NCBI GenBank assembly: GCA_009774245.1
Contig: VSNM01000119.1
Location: 1-12,240 of the forward strand
Source of the DNA: Lachnospiraceae bacterium
GTDB taxonomy: Bacteria; Bacillota; Clostridia; Lachnospirales; Lachnospiraceae
Reading direction: 5' to 3'
DNA: 12,240 bases
Position 1 is the stretch's first letter; each line of letters starts with the position of its first letter. Of this stretch, positions 1 through 5,470 are shown one piece after another. A program made the translations under genes and the position numbers. Below the pieces are notes generated by a model. It worked only from the letters and a program-made list of their open reading frames with translations. It searched no databases and was not told the origin of the DNA.

Positions 1-40
1 ATAGAACCAACGAAAAATGGAAATTTTGCGAGGTGAATGA

Positions 41-889
41 ATGGAACATATAGCAGAGTTGGGTGCAATTGTAACAGATTTTAATATTACAGAGCAGTGT
101 ATCGACTGTATGTGCGGAAAAGAATTAATTAAAATTGATAAACACTCTCGTGACATCATCTATAAACAGACAGTTTTTGAAAAAGAGGGCTTATCAAGGA
201 AATTGATTTCAGACGATAAACAGATTTTTGTATATGATTTTTGCACACTGTATGTATTAAACCAAAAGAATTATGAGTTGCTTGGTAAATGGCAATTAGG
301 CAATGATTTGAGTTCCGATATATGCGGAATAGCAGTTGATGATGATACTATTTTTTGCTCCATTCGCAATGGGAAAATTATTACCCTTGACAGACAGTCG
401 TATTTGTTAAAGGAATTTGTTGTTTCCGAAAGCAGTATGTGGAGTATTAAAATATATGACAACTACATGATTTGTGGAACAGTAGATGGGGAGTTACTGT
501 TATTGGATAAAACTGCTTTTTCCATTGAAAAAAGGCTTGTTTTAGGAAAGAAAAACATTGGTAGTTTGTATATTGATGGAGAAACCATATATGTCGCAAG
601 TCACGATGGAAGGCTTTTCAAAATTGACATAAAAAGCTTTGAAATAGAATCTTTGACAAAAAATGCCCACAAAAAAATGTTTCATTGTGCCGGGGTATAT
701 GGGGATATGCTGGTGACAGTTTCCTTCCCCTGCTCGGAAATCACCCTTTGGAATAAAGATACATTAGAAAAAACAAGAGAAATTAATACACCATTAAAGC
801 TATCCGGGTGTATACATATAGAAAATGATTTTATGTATATTTGTTCTCGTAATATCTTAGGAATTGATAGGATTAAATTAAATGAGTAG
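41..889 (+). CDS. Beta-propeller (WD40/PQQ-like) repeat protein
   Basis: This is a 282-residue cytoplasmic protein with no signal peptide or membrane segment. It has recurring blades of roughly 40 residues with the pattern 'hydrophobic-DG-x-x-I/L-h-C/A-S-x-x-G-x-h-h-x-h-D', for example around residues 96-115 (DDDTIFCSIRNGKIITLD), 140-157 (NYMICGTVDGELLLLDK) and 178-197 (GETIYVASHDGRLFKID). This spacing is typical of WD40- or PQQ-type beta-propellers, which usually act as binding platforms; no catalytic residues are evident. The start at 41 has a GAGGTG ribosome binding site a few bases upstream. It is the first of three same-strand genes with gaps of 69 and 43 bp, so co-transcription with the cysteine-rich protein and the S51 hydrolase is likely. 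The specific function is unknown. The fold call is fairly sure and the blade count is not. Confidence 0.7.
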   Translation: MEHIAELGAIVTDFNITEQCIDCMCGKELIKIDKHSRDIIYKQTVFEKEGLSRKLISDDKQIFVYDFCTLYVLNQKNYELLGKWQLGNDLSSDICGIAVDDDTIFCSIRNGKIITLDRQSYLLKEFVVSESSMWSIKIYDNYMICGTVDGELLLLDKTAFSIEKRLVLGKKNIGSLYIDGETIYVASHDGRLFKIDIKSFEIESLTKNAHKKMFHCAGVYGDMLVTVSFPCSEITLWNKDTLEKTREINTPLKLSGCIHIENDFMYICSRNILGIDRIKLNE

Positions 890-958
890 CAAATTTCGCT
901 TTGCAAAACTGGGAAATAGACATTTGTTAATTGGGATGGATAACAGGAGGCATAAATA

Positions 959-1378
959 ATGGATTTTTGTGTTGAATGGCTTAATCATTTATTGAATTCG
1001 CTAGATGAAAATTGTGATAGCTGTTTATTTGAAAATTGTGCAAAGTTACATTATCAAGTAAATGGAATGGATAATATATTGGAGAAATATGTGGGGAATT
1101 TGCCCTCATTTATTTCATTTTTGGAAAAAGAATGGGGCTGGGAGATTACATATAGTGAAGATGGACAGCAACTATTAGTTGATGAAAACAAAGATTTTTG
1201 TGTATGTCCTATTGCAAATAATATACAAGGGAAAGCTTCGGGTAAACTTTGTAATTGTTCTGAAAAATTTGCGGAGCAAATATTTTCAAGAGTTTGTCAA
1301 AAAAATATAAATGCAAAAGTAAAACGTTCTGTTTTGCGTGATGGGCAATCCTGTATTTATGAGATAAGCGGTTTATAG
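959..1378 (+). CDS. Small cysteine-rich protein, possible V4R/hydrocarbon-binding-like fold
   Basis: This is a 139-residue soluble protein of unknown function. It contains about ten cysteines, many clustered: C-x2-C-x4-C near residues 19-27, CVCP near 81-84, CNC near 97-99, and a late C in the C-terminal block 'RDGQSCIYEI'. A C-x-C-P segment, then C-x-C, then a final 'S-x-L-x-x-G-x-x-C-x-Y-x-I' strand resembles small ligand-binding domains of the V4R/4-vinyl-reductase type or related DUF families in Clostridia. That assignment is inference from pattern only. The cysteines could bind a metal or an Fe-S cluster. The start has AGGAGG at 945-950 with 8 nt spacing. It lies between the propeller gene and the S51 hydrolase gene, probably in one operon. 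Confidence 0.65.
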   Translation: MDFCVEWLNHLLNSLDENCDSCLFENCAKLHYQVNGMDNILEKYVGNLPSFISFLEKEWGWEITYSEDGQQLLVDENKDFCVCPIANNIQGKASGKLCNCSEKFAEQIFSRVCQKNINAKVKRSVLRDGQSCIYEISGL

Positions 1379-1421
1379 ATAAGTGATGTGAAGAAAAATC
1401 GGGAATTATGGAGGTAGAAAA

Positions 1422-2162
1422 ATGAGAATAATAATGACAAGCTCTATAGGTGGCTCGATAAAGGAAAATGGTAAAAAAATACCAGCACCATTATTGGGGG
1501 ATAACAATTTCTTAGAAAAAATTCAAAATGAGTGGATTCACAATTCTAAAGTGATGATTATCGCAGCTTCGCCTGATGACTATGAAAGAAATGATATGAT
1601 TTGTGAATGTTTTACACAATCATTCCCTATGAGTGGACTAAGTATTTCTTGTATGGAGATATGCGATAATAGAAATGAAAAATTAGCAGACAAAATTAAA
1701 GAAATGGATGTTGTGCTGTTAGCAGGAGGACATGTGCCAACACAAAATAACTTCTTTCATAGAATTGGTTTGAAAAACAGACTGGAAGATTTTAATGGAC
1801 TTCTAATTTCTTGGAGTGCAGGTTCTATGAATTGTGCTGACATTGTGTATGCTGGACCTGAAATGGAAGGAGAAGCAATCGACCCTAATTATACGAGATG
1901 GATTCAGGGACTTGGTATCACTAATATAAATATACTTCCTCATTTTCAAAGCCTGAGAGAGGAATGGCTTGACGGGTTTCGTTTGATTGAAGATATCACA
2001 TTTGAAGATAGTATGGGACATGAGATAATTGCTTTGAATGATGGAAGCTATATAACTATTGAAGATGGTGTTACTAGACTTTTTGGAGAAGCATATAAAA
2101 TTATAGATGGAAAGATTGAAATAATTTGCCAAAATGGAATGTCAATTGTTTTGAAAGAATAA
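1422..2162 (+). CDS. Peptidase S51 / dipeptidase E-like class I glutamine amidotransferase-fold hydrolase
   Basis: This 246-residue protein has the layout of the S51 family (PepE, cyanophycinase relatives). The N-terminal strand IIMTSSIGG is followed by the oxyanion-loop segment VVLLAGGHVPTQ (residues 97-108). The nucleophile elbow is ISWSAGSMN, with Ser132 the predicted nucleophile inside the S-A-G signature, and a later LPHF motif places His174 as the likely catalytic base. Family members hydrolyse N-terminal Asp-X dipeptides or related amide bonds in the cytoplasm; the substrate here cannot be deduced. Length matches the family (about 230-250). The start at 1422 has GGAGG at 1410-1414, 7 nt upstream. 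It is the last gene of the left three-gene set, and the region after its stop holds the terminator shared with the convergent integrase gene. Confidence 0.85.
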   Translation: MRIIMTSSIGGSIKENGKKIPAPLLGDNNFLEKIQNEWIHNSKVMIIAASPDDYERNDMICECFTQSFPMSGLSISCMEICDNRNEKLADKIKEMDVVLLAGGHVPTQNNFFHRIGLKNRLEDFNGLLISWSAGSMNCADIVYAGPEMEGEAIDPNYTRWIQGLGITNINILPHFQSLREEWLDGFRLIEDITFEDSMGHEIIALNDGSYITIEDGVTRLFGEAYKIIDGKIEIICQNGMSIVLKE

Positions 2163-2250
2163 GAACAAATTCCTGTTTATCTATTAACTGATTTAACTTC
2201 CCCCTATTTCCAAGGCTTTACGACATATGCAACCTCAAAATATGTATTCT

Positions 2251-2291
2251 TTTCCCTTGTTTTTGCCCTTATGAGCAAGCTACAAGGGAAA
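2251..2291. terminator. Inverted repeat between convergent S51 hydrolase and integrase genes
   Basis: TTTCCCTTGT (2251-2260) pairs with ACAAGGGAAA (2282-2291), a perfect 10 bp arm pair with a 21 nt loop. It is positioned 18 nt past the integrase stop codon. A run of A or T flanks both sides only loosely, so this is a plausible but not classic bidirectional terminator. The rest of the 2163-2308 gap is AT-rich and has a weaker ACATAT...ATATGT pair at 2223-2245. The left attachment site of the element is expected somewhere in this gap, but no partner repeat was found. Confidence 0.5.
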
Positions 2292-2308
2292 GTTTCAATA
2301 TTCAATTT

Positions 2309-3607
2309 TTAATCCATTCCCACAACCTTATCCAAGAGTTTTGCAGAATCCCGCTTTGCCTCTCTTGTGGCGTGTGCATAGACATTCATGGTAGTGCTTA
2401 CGTCCGAGTGTCCTAAAAGCTCCTGCACATCTTTTGGCTGCGCCCCGTTTGATAACAGGTTTGTTGTATAGGTGTGTCTCAATGTGTGGAAGTGGAAACC
2501 TTCTAATTCCGGTACTTTCCTTGCCGCTGTCCGGCAGGCTGTTTCTACGGTGGCAGGAAGTTCAAGACAGCCATCTTCCCTAATGCATACAAAGGAGATT
2601 TCCGTATAATCCTCCGGCGCATCTTCCGTCATTCCCAAGTTATAATACTCATAATGCACCCGATTTTTCTCCGTAACTTCTCTGTAGAAATTTCTGTGGT
2701 AGAGTTCTCCATACTGCATACGGTTTTTAAGCTGCTGTTTCCTTGCTTTCTTCAAGATGTCAGCGAGGGCATTGCCAAAATCAACAATCCGCACTTTCTT
2801 CCTTTTTGTAGAGCCGATTTCGTGTTTATGGGTAGCTCCGTTGTAACGGACACTCCTGCGGACTGTCAGATATTGTTCCTCAAGATTGATGTCCTGCCAA
2901 GTCAGCCCTGCCACTTCCCCAAGCCTTAGACCTGTGAAATAGGCTATCTGTACAGGCAGGATTGCATCTTTGCTCCGCTTGCCAAGCTGTGCAATCAGCC
3001 TTTGGTACTGCTCAAACGAAAGCGGCTTGACCTTGCCGTTATCAGTGTCCGTTTCCTCTGCAAACAAGTCCATATCGTCCTTTTTATGCCTCATAACCAC
3101 ATACTGCATGGGATTGAATGTAATGTACTGTTTTGGAAATACCGCAAAACGGAACGACTGTTGTAATACTGCGGAAAATGACCTCACATAGTCTTTGGAG
3201 TACCCTTTGGAAACAAAATCTTCGACAGTACCGCCAAAAGACATGATATCCATAAACTGCTGTAAATGCCCCGAAGTGACCGTTTTGAGTTTCCGTCTGC
3301 TTACAGGGTGCTGCTTGATGCGGTTGATTGCCTGCAAATAAGTACCGACAGTGCCATTACTAAGTGTCCCAGTCTTTAATTCTTCCTCCGCCCATGTGTC
3401 AAGCAACTGCCCAAGCGTGATATTGTCTGCCTTTGCAATGAATTTCCTGCTTTCGTAATCCTCCATTGCCTGCCTTAACAGCTTTTCCGTTTCGCTTTTG
3501 CTCTCTGTTCCTGCACATTCTTTTTGTACCAAATTCCCGCTTGCGTCCTCAACATAAAAGCGGTAGTACCATTTCTTTCCTTTTTTCCTTACAGAACCTT
3601 TTGCCAT
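2309..3607 (-). CDS. int: Tyrosine site-specific integrase, Tn916 Int-like
   Basis: This is a 432-residue tyrosine recombinase that would catalyse integration and excision of the element. The N-terminus (MAKGSVRKKGKKWYYRFYV) is an arm-type DNA-binding domain, residues about 62-170 form the core-binding SAM-like domain, and the catalytic domain starts near 195. All active-site residues are present: Arg228 in TGLRLGE, Lys268 in STKRKK, His374 and Arg377 in HTLRH, His400 in LLGHSD and the nucleophile Tyr410 in MNVYAHA. Length is close to Tn916 Int (about 405). I chose the start at 3607, not the in-frame ATG nine codons upstream, because AAAGGAGA sits 7-8 nt before 3607 and the protein then begins with the typical MAKGS. 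It lies 83 bp downstream of the XRE regulator on the same strand and appears intact. Confidence 0.93.
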   Translation of the reverse strand: MAKGSVRKKGKKWYYRFYVEDASGNLVQKECAGTESKSETEKLLRQAMEDYESRKFIAKADNITLGQLLDTWAEEELKTGTLSNGTVGTYLQAINRIKQHPVSRRKLKTVTSGHLQQFMDIMSFGGTVEDFVSKGYSKDYVRSFSAVLQQSFRFAVFPKQYITFNPMQYVVMRHKKDDMDLFAEETDTDNGKVKPLSFEQYQRLIAQLGKRSKDAILPVQIAYFTGLRLGEVAGLTWQDINLEEQYLTVRRSVRYNGATHKHEIGSTKRKKVRIVDFGNALADILKKARKQQLKNRMQYGELYHRNFYREVTEKNRVHYEYYNLGMTEDAPEDYTEISFVCIREDGCLELPATVETACRTAARKVPELEGFHFHTLRHTYTTNLLSNGAQPKDVQELLGHSDVSTTMNVYAHATREAKRDSAKLLDKVVGMD

Positions 3608-3631
3608 GATCGTTCTCCTTTCGATAATGGG

Positions 3632-3685
3632 CAATCGGAACTGATGAAATGCTTTCTGCGTGTAAGTATATCATAACTCCGATTG
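3632..3685 (-). promoter_or_regulatory. Inverted repeat in the XRE-integrase gap
   Basis: CAATCGGA (3632-3639) and TCCGATTG (3678-3685) are perfect 8 bp inverted arms separated by 38 nt, within the 83 nt between the XRE stop codon and the integrase ribosome binding site. In the minus-strand transcript this could close a long hairpin just before the integrase translation start. It might act as an attenuator, a processing site or a binding site. Only the symmetry is seen; the role is inferred. Confidence 0.4.
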
Positions 3686-3690
3686 TTCCG

Positions 3691-4320
3691 CTATACCGAT
3701 TCGGGTTCTTCCCCCGATACCATAGAAAGAAGATTTGCAAGCCTTACGGTGGCTGTTTCGGGATTTTTGGAATAGAGCCTTACAATGTCGCCCATGTCAT
3801 TAAACATATTTACAGTGTGGGTGATTTCCCGAAGGAACATAATCTCGTTATATTCCTTATTTGATTCAAACCCCATCGTCTGGGCGAGTGCGGCATTTTC
3901 CGCATTGTCCTTGAAATTCTTACAGGCAGACTGAAAAGAATCTACGAACAATTCATACTCCCTTAACATCAGCAGCAGTATATCTTTTGAAAAGTCCGAT
4001 TCTGCCTGTTCCATGTCATAAGGCAGCTTTTCGAGAATGGAGGACATTGCATCACGAATCAACAATTCCCTTTTATCCGTAATGTCTGTCTGGTATTCCT
4101 CTGTTTCTCCCTTTAACCACTCCACGGATACATGGAGGGCTTCTGACAGACCTTCCAAGACCAGTTTCTTTGTGTTGTCGATTGTACCCGCCTCATAGCG
4201 CACGATTGTGGAAGTGGCTACCCCCATCTTCTCTGCGACATAAGGCTGATTTAATCCCAACTCAACCCTCCGCTGTTTTGCCCTGCTACCGATTAACTTG
4301 CGTAATTCCTTATCTTTCAT
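3691..4320 (-). CDS. XRE-family transcriptional regulator of the integration module
   Basis: This is a 209-residue protein with an N-terminal cro/C1-type helix-turn-helix at residues about 8-66: IGSRAKQRRVELGLNQ, then VAEKMGVATSTIVRYEAG with recognition helix ATSTIVRYE. The remaining 140 residues are helical, without an S24 peptidase or metalloprotease motif, so regulation by RecA-type self-cleavage is not suggested. It probably represses the divergent excisionase promoter and its own promoter by binding the TTCATACTAT-containing operators at 4366-4377 and 4467-4482. The start at 4320 has AGGAGG with 9 nt spacing. The gene is co-oriented with the integrase and likely co-transcribed with it. 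Its leader contains a ribosome binding site that can be masked by an upstream complementary stretch. Confidence 0.85.
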   Translation of the reverse strand: MKDKELRKLIGSRAKQRRVELGLNQPYVAEKMGVATSTIVRYEAGTIDNTKKLVLEGLSEALHVSVEWLKGETEEYQTDITDKRELLIRDAMSSILEKLPYDMEQAESDFSKDILLLMLREYELFVDSFQSACKNFKDNAENAALAQTMGFESNKEYNEIMFLREITHTVNMFNDMGDIVRLYSKNPETATVRLANLLSMVSGEEPESV

Positions 4321-4328
4321 GCTGATAC

Positions 4329-4359
4329 GCCTCCTGTTCTTTAGGAGGCGTTGCCTCCT
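4329..4359 (-). promoter_or_regulatory. Alternative hairpins around the XRE gene ribosome binding site
   Basis: On the minus-strand transcript the order is AGGAGGC (4359-4353), AAC, GCCTCCT (4349-4343), AAAGAAC, AGGAGGC (4335-4329), then eight bases to the ATG. The middle GCCTCCT is a perfect anti-Shine-Dalgarno for both flanking copies. It can pair with the upstream decoy copy (3 nt loop) and leave the real site open, or with the real site (7 nt loop) and mask it. The two folds are mutually exclusive. This suggests translational tuning of the regulator; it is inferred from sequence only. Confidence 0.55.
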
Positions 4360-4365
4360 TTGTCG

Positions 4366-4404
4366 GTATGTTCATACTATACCACAGGAAAGTTGATAAT
4401 GCAA
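4366..4404 (-). promoter_or_regulatory. Promoter and operator of the XRE-integrase transcript
   Basis: On the minus strand, TATAGT (4381-4376) is a good -10 box. A weaker TTGCAT (4404-4399) lies 17 nt upstream as the -35. Overlapping the -10 is the near-palindrome GTATG-TT-CATAC (4366-4377), which shares the 10-mer TTCATACTAT (4371-4380) with the operator of the divergent promoter. Autoregulation by the XRE protein is the natural reading. Confidence 0.5.
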
Positions 4405-4442
4405 TATGCAATTTTAAAATAATTTTTAAATTATCATAACGC

Positions 4443-4482
4443 TTGACAAGAAGATATAAAAGCGTTATAGTATTCATACTAT
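4443..4482 (+). promoter_or_regulatory. Promoter and operator of the excisionase-like gene
   Basis: A perfect -35 box TTGACA (4443-4448), a 17 nt spacer and TATAGT (4466-4471) form a strong sigma-A type promoter. The perfect inverted repeat ATAGTAT-TC-ATACTAT (4467-4482) covers the -10 box and likely start site, so a bound repressor would block it directly. It contains the same TTCATACTAT found at 4371-4380 beside the opposite promoter. Further copies of GCGTTAT (4462, 4490, inverted at 4436) and TGCAAT/ATTGC pairs lie around it. Confidence 0.7.
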
Positions 4483-4519
4483 CAAAATTGCGTTATGCAA
4501 TTAGAAAGGAGGTGAACCA

Positions 4520-4750
4520 ATGACCGGAACGAAAATCGCACTGTCCATAGAAGAAGCTGCCGACTATACGGGTGTTGGGAGAAATACCCTCAGAAAACTT
4601 GTGGAATGGAACAAGCTTCCAGTTATCAGAGTCGGAAGAAAGGTACTTATCAAAAGCGACATCTTGGAAAAGTTCATGGAAGTGAACGAGGGAAAAGACC
4701 TGCGGGATAAGAATGATGTAAAAACAGTTACAAGAAAATCAGCAGTATAA
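4520..4750 (+). CDS. xis: Excisionase-like small helix-turn-helix DNA-binding protein
   Basis: This 76-residue protein has a single MerR/excisionase-type winged helix: LSIEEAADYTGVGRNTLRKL (residues 8-27) is the helix-turn-helix, and LPVIRVGRKVLIKSDILEKF forms the wing and following helix. Proteins of this type bend DNA at element ends and steer the tyrosine recombinase towards excision; some act as transcription factors. Length fits Tn916 Xis (67 aa) and its relatives. The start has an almost perfect site AAAGGAGGTGA (4505-4515) 4 nt upstream. It is transcribed from the strong repressible promoter at 4443-4471, divergently from the XRE-integrase pair. It is separated from the relaxase by about 530 bp of repeats, so the two may not share a transcript. 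Confidence 0.82.
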   Translation: MTGTKIALSIEEAADYTGVGRNTLRKLVEWNKLPVIRVGRKVLIKSDILEKFMEVNEGKDLRDKNDVKTVTRKSAV

Positions 4751-4752
4751 AA

Positions 4753-4774
4753 GGCGGCTTCCGAGGAAACCGCC
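4753..4774 (+). terminator. Hairpin after the excisionase-like gene
   Basis: GGCGGCTTCC (4753-4762) and GGAAACCGCC (4765-4774) form a 10 bp stem with one C-A mismatch and a 2 nt spacer, starting 3 nt after the stop codon. No T-run follows, so it may stabilise or process the mRNA instead of terminating it. Confidence 0.45.
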
Positions 4775-4916
4775 CAATGGTATGTATCAGACCGAAGCCA
4801 TGATATACCTACACGCAAATAGATTATATCATGTGCTTCCTTCCGGTACAAGCGGAAATTTTGGGAAAAGCAGAAAGTAAGTTGAAAAAATCAGTCCATT
4901 TCATGTGAGTGGACCT

Positions 4917-5052
4917 AAAAAATCAACTGATTTCTGTATTTTCAGTTGAAAAAGTCAACTGATGTTTTGAACGGTATTCCCAATGTGATGTAAAGCGGCT
5001 GTAAAAACAAACTGATTTTCCTATTTTCAGTAAAAAAAATCAACTGATATTT
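4917..5052. repeat. Duplicated block with four AAAA-TCAACTGAT repeats
   Basis: A block of about 50 bp at 4917-4967 recurs at 5002-5052, 85 bp on. Each block starts and ends with a copy of a motif close to AAAAATCAACTGAT and has TATTTTCAGT in the middle, which is inverted relative to the motif core ACTGA. The four motif copies end at 4931, 4963, 5016 and 5048, giving spacings of 32, 53 and 32 bp. No gene lies here. The pattern fits protein-binding sites of an origin or of a relaxosome accessory factor. A partial fifth copy (AAAAAATCAGT) lies near 4885. Confidence 0.65.
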
Positions 5053-5084
5053 CAGATAATGGTGTTGCGACTGTCATAGCAGCA

Positions 5085-5234
5085 TTTTCACTATCATATG
5101 TGATATTACTTTTTGCTATCATCTAAAGGCAGATATATCAATTTTTACTATCATATATGGTATCAATTTTTGCTATCACTCAAATGCAGATGACATCATT
5201 TTTTACTATCATTGCAGTATTTTTTACAGTCTCA
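5085..5234. repeat. Iteron-like array of CTATCA repeats, 57 bp period
   Basis: Five copies of TTTTT(A/G)CTATCA(T/C) have CTATCA cores at 5091, 5116, 5148, 5173 and 5206, so spacings alternate 25, 32, 25 and 33 bp. This reflects two tandem copies of a 57 bp unit (5085-5141 and 5142-5198, roughly 80% alike) plus a partial third. A degenerate TTTTTACAGTCTCA follows at 5221-5234. Every copy is in the same orientation, as in replication or relaxosome iterons. No replication initiator gene is in the window. Together with the 4917-5052 repeats it fills most of the gene-free stretch before the relaxase. A ribosome-binding-like AGGAGGGA at 5249-5256 has no start codon in range. Confidence 0.7.
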
Positions 5235-5287
5235 ATCCAGACATTTTAGGAGGGATTTTTCTTTTTTTAAGCCCTCGGCGTTTGAGA

Positions 5288-5370
5288 GCGAAATACACCC
5301 ATTGCACAAACTGCGTTTATGCAATGGGAATTTCGCCCTTGCAGGGGGCAGAGGTCAGCAGAGCTGACCT
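5288..5370 (+). other. oriT: Candidate origin of transfer (oriT) with nic-like CGCCCTT
   Basis: GCGAAAT (5288-5294) and CCCATTGCA (5298-5306) pair with TGCAATGGG (5320-5328) and ATTTCGC (5330-5336). They form a 9 + 7 bp stem with a small asymmetric bulge and a 13 nt loop. It is followed directly by CGCCCTT (5334-5340). Origins of the RSF1010/pIP501 class have an inverted repeat followed by a nick in GCGCCCT|T or a close variant, so a nick near 5339/5340 is predicted. A second perfect hairpin, AGGTCAGC-AGA-GCTGACCT (5352-5370), lies just downstream. Position immediately before the relaxase gene strengthens the call; the exact nick is inferred. Confidence 0.65.
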
Positions 5371-5470
5371 TGCAAATGCTTCCGCTTTTGGGATACCGCC
5401 GCTTTTCCTACTCCGCATCCATCTGCAGGAGGGAGGACAAGGCACAATACCAAGACATTCATTTATACGC

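Noticed and set aside
5085..5234. CRISPR array
   Set aside because: Repeats are short and AT-rich, spacing alternates 25 and 32-33 bp, the intervening sequences are themselves repeated, and no cas genes are present.
5282..5470. Extension of the relaxase to a TTG start at 5282
   Set aside because: The extension translates the oriT hairpins, has no ribosome binding site at the TTG and lacks relaxase-like sequence.
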